Origin: Ruminococcus sp.
GTDB lineage: Bacteria > Bacillota > Clostridia > Oscillospirales > Ruminococcaceae
Reading direction: 5' to 3'
Length of the DNA stretch: 64,000 nt
Assembly (NCBI RefSeq): GCF_017549005.1
Contig: NZ_JAFYYT010000003.1
Span: forward strand, 124,001-188,000
The position numbers and the translations under genes were made by a program. Below, in pieces: positions 45,645-54,880 of the stretch (within the stretch, counting starts at the first letter, position 1; every line of letters begins with the position of its first letter). Below the pieces are notes generated by a model. That model did no database searches. It was not told the DNA's origin and was given only the letters and a program-made list of their open reading frames with translations.

Positions 45645-48600
45645 TTATGACATTGACCAGCTGTCGAAGCTGAGGTCGCCGTTAGCTATGAAGTAGATAT
45701 CAGTTGCACCGCTCGGGATCTCTCCGAGTGCTGTCTGGATCTCTGTCATAGAGCCGCCTGCAGGAACTTCGATATAGCTGATAGCATTGCCTGTTCTTGA
45801 ACCTGCAACTACCTTGATGATAGCGCCGTTCTTAGAAGAAGCCTTTGCTGTAAGTGTTCCGCTTGAAACCTTGGAGAAGTCAACTCCGCTAACCTTAGCC
45901 CATTCGCCCTTCTTGAACTGTACAGCAGTATTGCCTACGCCTGATATGCTGATGTTCTTGGACTGGTTGGACATTGTAGCTGCACGTACAGTCTGTGTAG
46001 GATCGAGTTTCTCGATCTGGCTTACACCATTCTGTGAACCGTTACAAGTGATCTTTCCGTTGCTTATAGTTGCCTTATCGATACAGGGTGATCTGTAGTT
46101 AAGACCCTTGCCGCCGTTAACGCCCATACGCATTTCAAGCTGACGTGAGTGATAAAGTACATAGTAGCTGCCCTTGAATTCGATAATTGAGTGGTGGTTG
46201 TTACCGCCGTTGTCAAGTCTCTGTGTACCGGTGTTCTTGAATACAACACCCTGATACTGGTATCCGCTGAGCGGATTTGTTGATGTCATGTAACCGATAT
46301 CAGCGTTGCTGAATGACTGACCGTTAACACTTGTACCGCCGGGAACATTCCAGTTGTGGCAGAATGAATAATACCATGTGTTGCCGATCTTGATCATGCT
46401 TGAATCTTCGAAGAGGTAAGGTGTACCGGGATCGATAGGTGTACCTACGATCGAGATCATGTCATCGCCGAGCTTAGCGATACGTCCCTGCTTTGTATTA
46501 GCAGCCTGTCCGTCAGGAACACCGCCGCCGTATGCAATGATACCGGTGTCTGTATCGGGATCATAGTAAACGCCAGGATCGAAGAGCCATGTTACGTTAC
46601 TGTTAGGTGTGCTTCTTGAAATGAGTTCATGTCCGAGAGGATCCTTTACATTTTTGGTAAATGTCGGGTCGTCAGCTGTGATAACGCCGATACCTGAACC
46701 GTTGTTTGCAAAGTAAAGGAAGAACTTGTCCTGACCGTTGATCTTTTTCCATGCAGCATCAGGAGCCCATGCGTTATTAGCCCATCTTGCAATAGGAGTG
46801 CCGTTTACTCTTGTTTTTGCAACAGGGATCTGACCGTGGTCTGTCCAGTTTACAAGGTCTGCTGTTGATAAGCAGTTGATATAGCCTGAGGAGTAATCGT
46901 TTTCAATAAGCTGATTATTCTTGTATGCGAATTCATCAGCTGTTGTGTAAACGTAAAGTCTGCCGTCATATACGAGCCAGCCGGGGTCTGCACCGAAACG
47001 CTGAGTATACAGAGGATTGTTCTCAGTATCCTTTTTATAGGACTCTGCCAGTGTAACGCTGCCGAACTTGCTTGCGAGAGCTGAAAGGTCAACCTCGGGA
47101 GCTGCGGGCTTGTTTACGGGGAATTCCTTGATCTTGCCAATAATGAATTCCTGGAGGCAAACGAGGTCTGTTACGTCAAATTCTCTGCTCTGGTCAACGT
47201 CTGCAGCCTTCTGAGCGTTTGAATCGCTGAAGCCGCCCTTGACGATAGCCTTTCTTGCTGCTATCATGTCTAAGGAGTTGATAACGCCGTCGTAGTTGAT
47301 GTCACCGAGGTGGAGTGTAGTTGATGTCTGTCCGCCTGATGAATTCTGTCCGCCGCTTGGGAGGGCAGGCTGTCCTGCGCCGCTTATCTTTGTGCCTGAA
47401 GGAGCAGCGACAGCTTCGTCGATGAAGAAGTCAACAGTATTGTCTTCGTCAGTAGTCTCAACATAGATCTGCATATTTGAAGCGTCAGCAGGGAGCTTAT
47501 AGCTTGTGTTTGCAAGCTGTACCCACTCGCCCTTAGGAGCTGATGCTGTAGCAATCTCTGCGTAGTTTGTTCCGGAGCTGTCCTCATACTGGAGAGTGAA
47601 CTTGAACTCGGTAGTGCTGCCGCCCTCGTTGGTCATAGCGTTGACCGAGAAGCTGTAGGTCTCACCGGGCTGGAAGATCCTTGAGTTGAGGGAAATAGCT
47701 GCACCGTTCCATGAAGCAGTACGTCCGCTTACATAGAGTGACTTGCTGCCTGCGAACTTAGCGGAGCTGCTGGTCTCAACAGAAGCTGCACCTCTGCCGC
47801 TCCAGTTGTCCTCTGAGCTCTCGAATGTGCTGTGGAACCAGTATCCGTCACCGTCTACCTCGGGAGGTGTAACAGGTGTGGGAGTAAAGTTGCTGCTTCC
47901 GGGGCCTGTGTAAGGCTTGCCTTCGCCCCACTCGCTGTCGGGAACGAGGCTTGTAAGAGCTGTATATGCCTCCTTGGGCTGGTTGCTTCCGTTGTAGAGA
48001 AGACCGTTGCTGCCCGAGCTGAGCCATGAATTGGAGTCGTTAGGACCCCAGATCTGAACAAGGGTTACCTTGTTGTCGTGACCCGAGCTGTTCCAGTCCA
48101 TAGCGTGCTTGAATATAGCCTTGTACTTGTTGGCCTGATCTGTATATGAGTACTTGCCGTTCTCAACGCTGATATCGAGCTCTGTTACCTGAACGTCGAT
48201 ACCGAGGGCGAGATAATCGTCCATAGCCTTGAGGTAGGAATTTGTATCGCCCCATGCGTTGCTTGCAGCAGCGTTTACGTGGGACTGCATTCCCATACCG
48301 TCGAGGACGCCCTTAGCCTTGAGAGGCTTGAGGATCGAGTTGATGATGCTGTTCTTCTTGCCGTCAGCAAACTCGTTATAGTCGTTATAGAAGAGCTTGC
48401 AGGTGGAAGGAGCGTACTTTCTTGCATAAGTGAAAGCCTGCTCGATGAAGCTGTTGTCGCCGTAAACCTGAACCCACGGTGAGTTGCCGTTGCCGTAGCC
48501 TCTGCCTCTCGGGCCGCCGTTGCCGCCGTCAGAGATACACTCGTTACATACGTCGTAAGCGTAGAGGTCAAGGTCAGGATACTGTGTAGCGAAGGCCTCG

Positions 48601-49541
48601 AACATATGCTGGATATAGCTTTCCATACGCTTGTTCATTGTGCTCTTGTCTACCCAGCTTCCGTTGTTGTTGAAGCCGCTCTTGAAGAACCACTCAGGAG
48701 TCTGGCTGTGCCATACAAGAGTATGTCCTCTGAAAGCGATATTGTTCTTTACGCAGAAATCGCATATAGCAGCACAGCTGCTGAGTGATACCTTTACGTT
48801 TGTATCCGATGAACCGCTCTGAACCAGAGTTGCATCGGGCTTTGTCTCGTTCTCGCACTCCACAGCGTTGTGGTCCTTGAGAATGATACCCTGGATACCG
48901 CTGTTGCTGATAGTACCTCTGTTGAAGATATTACCTACGCGGAAATAGTTTGCGAACTCGTCCTTGAGGCCCTTGCCCGAGGGAGCAGCGTGTGCTTCCT
49001 GAGCCTCCTTGTCGCCTGTGATGAGGAAATCGTCGAAGATGAAGTCCTCTGTAGAGTCGTTTGTGATGCTGAGCTTGAACTCGTAGCTGTCCTTGGGAGC
49101 CTTATAGCTGCCCTTGAGCTCTGTCCATTCTCCTGCCGCAACATTCTTTGAATCGAGCTCGACAGTAGTTTCCTTGCCTGTCTTTTCGTCGATCGTCAGA
49201 AGTGAAAAATGGAATTTCTGAGCTGACTCGCTGTATACCTTAACGCTGTAGGTGTATTTGTCTCCGCCGAAGAGGTAGAGTCCCTTCGATGAAACTGCGC
49301 CCTGTGAAGCTGTGCTTCTGCCTGAGATCTTCATGCCTCGTGAAGAACCGAAGCCTGCGCCTGTCAGTGCTGTGACGTCAACATTATCCCCTTCGCCGTA
49401 CCAGCCCTCGTAGTTGCGCTCGAAATCGTTGTAAACGATCTCAGCAGCATAAGTGCGCGAAACTACGTCAGGTAAGACTGTAATCACTCCTGAAAGGCAG
49501 CTTGCAGCCGTAAGGCCTGCAACTAACTTTTTTACTTTCAT
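45645..49541 (-). CDS. Secreted multimodular xylanase: CBM22, GH10, CBM22, dockerin, GH43, CBM6-like
   Basis: A 1298-residue exported enzyme for arabinoxylan. Signal peptide 1-32 (cut after SRTYAA). CBM22-like 33-175. GH10 endoxylanase about 185-535 with acid/base E334 (DVCNE) and nucleophile E454 (VTELDIS). A second CBM22-like 566-715, a Gly/Ser linker, a dockerin about 743-805 (LGDINYDGVINSLDMI and ADVDQSREFDVTDL). GH43 about 842-1160, probably an arabinofuranosidase or beta-xylosidase (FGADPGWLVYDG, NNAWAPDA, WLFDPGVYYDPD). A C-terminal CBM6-like domain 1165-1298. The dockerin is internal rather than terminal. RBS AAGGAGGAG. Divergent from a GH31 gene. Confidence 0.93.
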   Translation of the reverse strand: MKVKKLVAGLTAASCLSGVITVLPDVVSRTYAAEIVYNDFERNYEGWYGEGDNVDVTALTGAGFGSSRGMKISGRSTASQGAVSSKGLYLFGGDKYTYSVKVYSESAQKFHFSLLTIDEKTGKETTVELDSKNVAAGEWTELKGSYKAPKDSYEFKLSITNDSTEDFIFDDFLITGDKEAQEAHAAPSGKGLKDEFANYFRVGNIFNRGTISNSGIQGIILKDHNAVECENETKPDATLVQSGSSDTNVKVSLSSCAAICDFCVKNNIAFRGHTLVWHSQTPEWFFKSGFNNNGSWVDKSTMNKRMESYIQHMFEAFATQYPDLDLYAYDVCNECISDGGNGGPRGRGYGNGNSPWVQVYGDNSFIEQAFTYARKYAPSTCKLFYNDYNEFADGKKNSIINSILKPLKAKGVLDGMGMQSHVNAAASNAWGDTNSYLKAMDDYLALGIDVQVTELDISVENGKYSYTDQANKYKAIFKHAMDWNSSGHDNKVTLVQIWGPNDSNSWLSSGSNGLLYNGSNQPKEAYTALTSLVPDSEWGEGKPYTGPGSSNFTPTPVTPPEVDGDGYWFHSTFESSEDNWSGRGAASVETSSSAKFAGSKSLYVSGRTASWNGAAISLNSRIFQPGETYSFSVNAMTNEGGSTTEFKFTLQYEDSSGTNYAEIATASAPKGEWVQLANTSYKLPADASNMQIYVETTDEDNTVDFFIDEAVAAPSGTKISGAGQPALPSGGQNSSGGQTSTTLHLGDINYDGVINSLDMIAARKAIVKGGFSDSNAQKAADVDQSREFDVTDLVCLQEFIIGKIKEFPVNKPAAPEVDLSALASKFGSVTLAESYKKDTENNPLYTQRFGADPGWLVYDGRLYVYTTADEFAYKNNQLIENDYSSGYINCLSTADLVNWTDHGQIPVAKTRVNGTPIARWANNAWAPDAAWKKINGQDKFFLYFANNGSGIGVITADDPTFTKNVKDPLGHELISRSTPNSNVTWLFDPGVYYDPDTDTGIIAYGGGVPDGQAANTKQGRIAKLGDDMISIVGTPIDPGTPYLFEDSSMIKIGNTWYYSFCHNWNVPGGTSVNGQSFSNADIGYMTSTNPLSGYQYQGVVFKNTGTQRLDNGGNNHHSIIEFKGSYYVLYHSRQLEMRMGVNGGKGLNYRSPCIDKATISNGKITCNGSQNGVSQIEKLDPTQTVRAATMSNQSKNISISGVGNTAVQFKKGEWAKVSGVDFSKVSSGTLTAKASSKNGAIIKVVAGSRTGNAISYIEVPAGGSMTEIQTALGEIPSGATDIYFIANGDLSFDSWSMS

Positions 49542-49621
49542 ACATTCTCCTCCTTGTAAAAAGTGTATATTTTTCGTTCAACGTAATGATATTATTCATA
49601 TCATATCATGCTGTTACACAC

Positions 49622-49651
49622 ATTGTACTATATTTGTACAGATAAATTCAA
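49622..49651 (-). promoter_or_regulatory. Xylanase promoter with two GTACAA motifs
   Basis: Minus strand TTGAAT (49651-49646), 18 bases, TACAAT (49627-49622). GTACAA occurs at 49639-49634 inside the spacer and 49628-49623 over the -10, 11 bases apart on the same face of the helix, as expected of operator half-sites. Confidence 0.6.
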
Positions 49652-50013
49652 CCCCAAAAATAAAGATTAGGTGCAAAAAACGCAGACAAAGTCCAATATG
49701 TGTCAAAATTAAATTATTTTTAGATAAGAAATTGGTATTTTTTACATAAAATTACAATTGCTCAAAATGCATTGTTATGAGCATTATATGCTTTGTTTTT
49801 GAAGAAAAATTGAATTTATGAAGTCAATCCATGTCAGTATGCTTAATTTGTATATACAATTTTGTGAAATGTGACCATTTGTTAAAAATACAACCGCCTT
49901 TATGTACAGTCGGGAATATTTACGAAAAATATTACTATTATAATAGTATCCTGCATAATCTGCACCTGTGGTTTGATTTTTTATGAACAGGTGCTTTCGT
50001 GTACAATTGCCTA

Positions 50014-50042
50014 TTGCAAATTGCTGAAATTAATGTTATTAT
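50014..50042 (+). promoter_or_regulatory. Alpha-xylosidase promoter
   Basis: TTGCAA (50014-50019), 17 bases, TATTAT (50037-50042). GTACAA motifs flank it at 50001 and 50057, and the TTGTACGTACAA palindrome lies in the early leader. Confidence 0.6.
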
Positions 50043-50113
50043 TAAACTATACAACGGTACAATAAAATGTGATCGAAAAAGTTGTACGTACAAATTAAGG
50101 GGAGAATACAATT

Positions 50114-52432
50114 ATGAAGGTATCAGACGGTTTCTGGATGAATAAAACAGGCTATAATGTACACTGGGCTTCGCAGATCTACGAGGCGGACGCCGACGAG
50201 CGCTCTGTTACGGTCTATGCGACGCCGTACCATGTTGCCAACAGGGGGATGACTCTCGGCGGACCTGTTCTGACCGTGACTTTTACATCTACCCTCGAAA
50301 ACAGCATACAGGTGAAGATAGAACATTTTACGGGAACTGCCCCGAAAAAGCCCTCTTTCGCCCTTAACGAGGACAGGGACTTCCGCCCTGTTGTCAGGGA
50401 GCTCCCTGACGGCAGCCGGGAGCTGATATCGGGAAAAACCTCGGTCCGTATCGGCTGCGAAAGGAAAAAATGGGACATTTCCTATTATTTCGACGGTAAA
50501 CTCCTTACAAAGTCCGATTGGCGGACAACTTCCGTGATAGAGGAGGAGCCGTGGCACAGAAAGCAGGCCGAAGCCGTACAGGCACAGGAGCGCTTCTTTG
50601 CCCGCACCGACAGCGGAGAGAGCGTGTTTATCCGCGAAATGCTGGGACTTTCCGTAGGAGAGTACATCTATGGATTCGGCGAAAAGTTCACCTCTTTCGT
50701 AAAAAACGGACAGACTGTCGAGGTCTGGAACAACGACGGCGGCACCTGCACCGGGCAGAGCTACAAGTCCATACCGTTTTTCGTGTCCTCACGGGGCTAC
50801 GGCGTGTTTGTGAACCACCCCGAAATGGTGAGCTTCGAGGTTGGCAGCGAGAATGTGTCGAAAACCGCTTTTTCGGTACAGGGCGAGAGCCTTGAGTACT
50901 TTATTTTCGGCGGAGAGAACGTAGCCGGCGTAATAGAGCGTTATACGGCGCTTACGGGCAGACCTGCCCTGCCGCCGCCCTGGTCCTTCGGGCTGTGGCT
51001 CTCCACCTCATTTACCACGGATTACGACGAAAAAACGGTGAATTCCTTCATCGACGAGATGAAAAACAGGGATATCCCTCTTGATGTGTTCCATTTCGAT
51101 TGTTTCTGGATGAAGGAGTTCCAATGGTGCGGATTTGAGTGGGACAGTGAAAAATTCCCCGACCCCAGGGCGATGATAAACCGCCTGAAGTCCAAAGGAC
51201 TGCGTATATGCGTGTGGGTGAATCCCTACATCGGACAGCGCTCTCCGGCATTTGCGGAGTGCGCCGGAAAGGGATATTTCATCAGAAAGAAGGACGGTTC
51301 CGTGTTCCAGTGCGATATGTGGCAGCCGGGCATGGCGATTATCGACTTCACCAATCCCGAAGCGCGGATATGGTTCGCGGAGCAGATACGAAAGCTTGCG
51401 GACCTCGGTATCGACGCGGTAAAGACCGATTTCGGCGAGCGTATCCCCACCGATGTACAGTACTCCGACGGCTCCGACCCTTACAGAATGCATAATTACT
51501 ACGCATATCTGTATAATAAGACTGTATTTGAAGCCCTCGAGGGCGCAAAAGGAGTGGGAAATGCCTGCCTTTTCGCACGTTCGGCATCGGCAGGCTGTCA
51601 GCAGTTTCCCGTACACTGGGGAGGCGACTGCTTCTCGGCTTATGAGTCCATGTGGGAGACCCTGCGCGGCGGACTTTCCCTGTGTATGTCGGGATTCGGC
51701 TATTTCTCCCATGATATCGGTGGATTTGAGTCCACGGGAACTCCCGACATATACAAGCGCTGGACGGCTTTCGGACTTATGTCGACCCACTCACGCTATC
51801 ACGGAAACAACTCTTACCGCGTACCTTGGCACTTTGACGAGGAGAGCTGCGATGTTGCGCGTCATTTCGTAAAACTCAAGGGCAGGCTCATGCCTTATCT
51901 GTGGGCGAACGCCGTAAAGGCCCATGAAACCGGCGTTCCCATGATGAGGGCGATGGCTGTGGATTTCAGCTCCGACCGCAATACCCTTACCCTTGATACG
52001 CAGTATATGCTTGGGGAGTCGCTTCTTGTTGCGCCTGTTTTCAGCGAGGACGGCGAGTGCAGCTTCTATCTGCCCGACTGCGGCACATGGACGGATATAC
52101 AGACAGGCGAAGTCCTAACAGGCGGCAGGTGGTACACGAAAAAGTACGATTATTTCGGTATGCCGCTCTATGCGAAGCCGCGTTCCGTTATAGTTTACGG
52201 AAATTACAGGGAAACTGCCGATTACGACTACCTTGACGGCATGAAGATAGTGCTCTACGGCATGGACGAGGGAAGTACCGCGGAAACTGCGGTATACGAC
52301 AGCAGCCACAGTAAAAAAGTGGAAATAAAGGCGGTCAGCAAGGGCGACTGCATTGAGCTCAACGTCAGGGGAGCGGACCGTCCTTTTACGGCGGAAAGCC
52401 CTCAGGGACTCGACATCGTGATAATTGACTGA
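50114..52432 (+). CDS. yicI: GH31 alpha-xylosidase (YicI type)
   Basis: Removes alpha-xylosyl residues, for example from xyloglucan oligosaccharides. 772 residues with no signal peptide, so it is cytosolic. The order matches YicI: DVFHFDCFWMKEFQWCGFEWD, nucleophile Asp in VKTDFGERIPTDV, acid/base Asp in HWGGDCFSAYESMWETLRGG, then FGYFSHDIGGFE and a C-terminal beta domain. GGGGAG lies 9 bases before the ATG. It is divergent from the xylanase gene and shares its control region, consistent with degrading imported oligomers. Confidence 0.96.
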   Translation: MKVSDGFWMNKTGYNVHWASQIYEADADERSVTVYATPYHVANRGMTLGGPVLTVTFTSTLENSIQVKIEHFTGTAPKKPSFALNEDRDFRPVVRELPDGSRELISGKTSVRIGCERKKWDISYYFDGKLLTKSDWRTTSVIEEEPWHRKQAEAVQAQERFFARTDSGESVFIREMLGLSVGEYIYGFGEKFTSFVKNGQTVEVWNNDGGTCTGQSYKSIPFFVSSRGYGVFVNHPEMVSFEVGSENVSKTAFSVQGESLEYFIFGGENVAGVIERYTALTGRPALPPPWSFGLWLSTSFTTDYDEKTVNSFIDEMKNRDIPLDVFHFDCFWMKEFQWCGFEWDSEKFPDPRAMINRLKSKGLRICVWVNPYIGQRSPAFAECAGKGYFIRKKDGSVFQCDMWQPGMAIIDFTNPEARIWFAEQIRKLADLGIDAVKTDFGERIPTDVQYSDGSDPYRMHNYYAYLYNKTVFEALEGAKGVGNACLFARSASAGCQQFPVHWGGDCFSAYESMWETLRGGLSLCMSGFGYFSHDIGGFESTGTPDIYKRWTAFGLMSTHSRYHGNNSYRVPWHFDEESCDVARHFVKLKGRLMPYLWANAVKAHETGVPMMRAMAVDFSSDRNTLTLDTQYMLGESLLVAPVFSEDGECSFYLPDCGTWTDIQTGEVLTGGRWYTKKYDYFGMPLYAKPRSVIVYGNYRETADYDYLDGMKIVLYGMDEGSTAETAVYDSSHSKKVEIKAVSKGDCIELNVRGADRPFTAESPQGLDIVIID

Positions 52433-52518
52433 AATTTGCCGTTATCTCTTTACTTTTGCCGTAAGTTATGTTAAAATGAATATCAGATATACGGAGAAAG
52501 GACTGAGATAACAGATAT

Positions 52519-53706
52519 ATGAACGAATCACAGGGCTACACCGCTGAGTATGCGGCGCTGAGCCATGAAATATACAGTCTTACAAAGCAGCTCGAGGAAA
52601 AGGAAAAGGAGTACAGGGAGTCCACAAAGACCGACCTCCGCGACCCGTTCAGGAATCCTACTGAGTTCAGGTGGTACAGGGACGACTATTCGGAGATACT
52701 TCCCTGGGCGACAATGCCCGAGTTCACTGTGCCCTTTGAGCCTGCAAAGGTGGAAAAGAGCGCTATAAGGCGCTATTACAACATCGGCGGATTTATGATG
52801 CTGATACAGTTCTTCGCGTCCAGCATCTTTGCGTATCTGCTCCTTGCGCTCATAAACCTTATGCTGACCAGCATGAACCCAAACGCTGCAAAAGGCGCTG
52901 TATCGCACTATATGCAGAACGGTTCCATAATGGCGTCCATAAACCTCATCACCTACCTCGGAGCGAACGTGGGATTTACCTTCCTTGCACTGAAATGGGC
53001 AAAAATAAAGCCCTCATTCATGTTCAGAACAAGGGATTACCACTTTTACGACGCAGTCCAGCACTGTCTTGCGGGAATATTCATCTGGTACACGTCAGCT
53101 ATCATAGCAGGCGGTATCGACAACGTCTTTGAAAAGTACGGTTTTTCCACGGACGTTCTGGATATGGACATGGGAAAAACGGGGCTCGGCTTTACGGTGC
53201 TCCTCATGTACAGCTGTATCATAGCGCCGCTCACGGAGGAGCTCTTCTTCCGCGGAGCTATAATGAAGATATTCTCAAAGTCGAACCAGCGCTTCGGAAT
53301 ATTCATGTCGGCGTTCTTCTTCGGACTTGCTCACGGCAATCTTCCGCAGTTCGTGCTTGCATTCCTGATAGGAATATTCTTCGGTCACATCGACATGAAG
53401 CACAATTCCATAGTTCCGTCGATAGTTGTCCACATACTGATAAATACTCTTGCGACGGTCCTGACTGAGTTAAAGGACAATACCTTTGTTATGGGCATAA
53501 GCGGAATGCTGCTGATACTCTGCTATATCACGGGAATAATAATGCTCGTGATATTCCGTAAGAACTGTAAGCTCCCGGTATCGACTCCCGCGCAGAGCCG
53601 CAGAGGGATAGCCATAGCAAAGACCTCCGTGGGCGTGATACTTGCGGTAGTTGTCCACATTGCATATACCGTACTTGTTATATATCAGACAAAGACCTCG
53701 GCATAA
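52519..53706 (+). CDS. CPBP family intramembrane metalloprotease (1)
   Basis: A 395-residue protein: N-terminal charged, coiled-coil-prone cytoplasmic part (residues about 1-85), then about eight membrane segments. The CPBP (Abi) motifs are EELFFRGAI (EExxxR), FGLAHGN (first His) and VPSIVVHILIN (second His), which together form the metal site. Relatives include Rce1-like proteases and bacteriocin self-immunity proteins. It is convergent with a second CPBP gene and shares its terminator. Confidence 0.9.
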   Translation: MNESQGYTAEYAALSHEIYSLTKQLEEKEKEYRESTKTDLRDPFRNPTEFRWYRDDYSEILPWATMPEFTVPFEPAKVEKSAIRRYYNIGGFMMLIQFFASSIFAYLLLALINLMLTSMNPNAAKGAVSHYMQNGSIMASINLITYLGANVGFTFLALKWAKIKPSFMFRTRDYHFYDAVQHCLAGIFIWYTSAIIAGGIDNVFEKYGFSTDVLDMDMGKTGLGFTVLLMYSCIIAPLTEELFFRGAIMKIFSKSNQRFGIFMSAFFFGLAHGNLPQFVLAFLIGIFFGHIDMKHNSIVPSIVVHILINTLATVLTELKDNTFVMGISGMLLILCYITGIIMLVIFRKNCKLPVSTPAQSRRGIAIAKTSVGVILAVVVHIAYTVLVIYQTKTSA

Positions 53707-53710
53707 AAAC

Positions 53711-53743
53711 AGCCCGTATACGGCATTACACCGTATACGGGCT
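53711..53743. terminator. Bidirectional terminator between the two CPBP genes
   Basis: AGCCCGTATACGG-CATTACA-CCGTATACGGGCT, perfect 13-bp stem, between convergent genes. Confidence 0.9.
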
Positions 53744-53756
53744 TATTATTTGCATA

Positions 53757-54743
53757 TTATTCAGCCTCGGCAGGGGCAGGCTCTGTTTCGGGAGTTTTCT
53801 TCGAGAGCATATACAGCTCCGAAGCTATGCCGATACCGAGGATAACGGTAGTGACTATACTTCCCTCGATACCGAACTTACCTCCTGTGAGGAAAGCGTG
53901 AGATGACTGCGGTACGCTGCGTAACACGGATTCCGCGTCGGCAGAACCGCTGACGCTTATTCCGTATAAGTTGCCCTGTGCGAAGTTCCATATTGAGTGG
54001 ATAGCGCAGGCTCCCCATATATTATCGAATATCACCACACAAAGTGCGGCAAAAGCTCCGAAAAGGAAGAGATTGACGAAGGGGAGAGGTCCGAATCCTG
54101 GATTTCCCGCGTGAGCAAGGGCGAATCCCACAGAGCTTATAAGGACGGCAACAGCGGTATGCTTGCCGCTTCCGCCTATGGTAGTCATAAGGTAGCCGCG
54201 GAAGATGAACTCCTCGCTCATGCCCTGAACTATGAATCCCAGCAAAAACAGGGCGATAATGCCGAAATTGATATTGCTGCAAAGCTTGATCCTGTTTATG
54301 CCGAGAGCGGCGCTGAGAAGAGCTATGGCGGACATCATTATCAGTCCGCAGAGAAGTCCCGAGAAATAATGTGAAAAGAAGCCGTTTTTGCGGGCTCCCA
54401 TTGAGCGGACGGGTCTCATTTCAATGCAGCGGCAGTAGAATATTGCCGCAAGAGTTCCGAATCCTGTGGACAACAGGGTCGGGACCATTACCTTAGGCGC
54501 GGAAGCTACCTTAGTGGCGAGCTTCGTTGCTTCTGTGACGCTGATTATCTCTCCCGAATCGAGGTAGCCCTGCTTACGCAGCTCCTCTATCATGGGCTTG
54601 AGCGTGACAACGGCAGGTACGACCGATTCGAGCAGCAGTATAACGATGAATACTGCCAGAAAGCACAGTAATATTATGAAAATGTTCTTGGAAGCGTGAG
54701 ATTTTGAAGCTTCGCTGAACATTTTGGGTCTGTAATCGAGCAT
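53757..54743 (-). CDS. CPBP family intramembrane metalloprotease (2)
   Basis: A 328-residue protein with a long N-terminal cytoplasmic and membrane region and the CPBP motifs SEEFIFRGYL, FALAHAGNPGFG and CAIHSIWNF. The ATG at 54743 (MLDYRPKMF) has CGGAGGTG upstream; a frame-extended start at 54791 is rejected because it lies over the promoter. About eight membrane segments are predicted. Divergent from the ABC exporter; a role in peptide maturation or immunity is possible but not shown. Confidence 0.88.
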   Translation of the reverse strand: MLDYRPKMFSEASKSHASKNIFIILLCFLAVFIVILLLESVVPAVVTLKPMIEELRKQGYLDSGEIISVTEATKLATKVASAPKVMVPTLLSTGFGTLAAIFYCRCIEMRPVRSMGARKNGFFSHYFSGLLCGLIMMSAIALLSAALGINRIKLCSNINFGIIALFLLGFIVQGMSEEFIFRGYLMTTIGGSGKHTAVAVLISSVGFALAHAGNPGFGPLPFVNLFLFGAFAALCVVIFDNIWGACAIHSIWNFAQGNLYGISVSGSADAESVLRSVPQSSHAFLTGGKFGIEGSIVTTVILGIGIASELYMLSKKTPETEPAPAEAE

Positions 54744-54762
54744 AGCAACACCTCCGTAATTA

Positions 54763-54791
54763 ATTTTACTATGTTCAAAGCCGATTGTCAA
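54763..54791 (-). promoter_or_regulatory. Promoter of the second CPBP gene
   Basis: Minus strand TTGACA (54791-54786), 17 bases, TAAAAT (54768-54763). Confidence 0.8.
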
Positions 54792-54815
54792 GGGAATTTT
54801 AGTACTGCTTCCGAA

Positions 54816-54844
54816 TTGACAACAGTACCTGCAAATGGTATAAT
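54816..54844 (+). promoter_or_regulatory. Promoter of the ABC exporter genes
   Basis: TTGACA (54816-54821), 17 bases, TATAAT (54839-54844). Confidence 0.88.
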
Positions 54845-54880
54845 AAAATTTAGACTACTTTCAAAAAAGGGGGATCGCCG

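Larger units (their letters stand above)
49542..50113. promoter_or_regulatory. Divergent AT-rich control region of xylanase and alpha-xylosidase
   Basis: No gene is visible in these 572 bases. Besides the two promoters it holds TGCTCA (49759) paired with TGAGCA (49778), GTACAA at 50001 and 50057, and the 12-base palindrome TTGTACGTACAA at 50082-50093, 20 bases before the GH31 ATG. It likely senses a xylan or xyloglucan signal; the regulator is not in this window. Confidence 0.6.
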
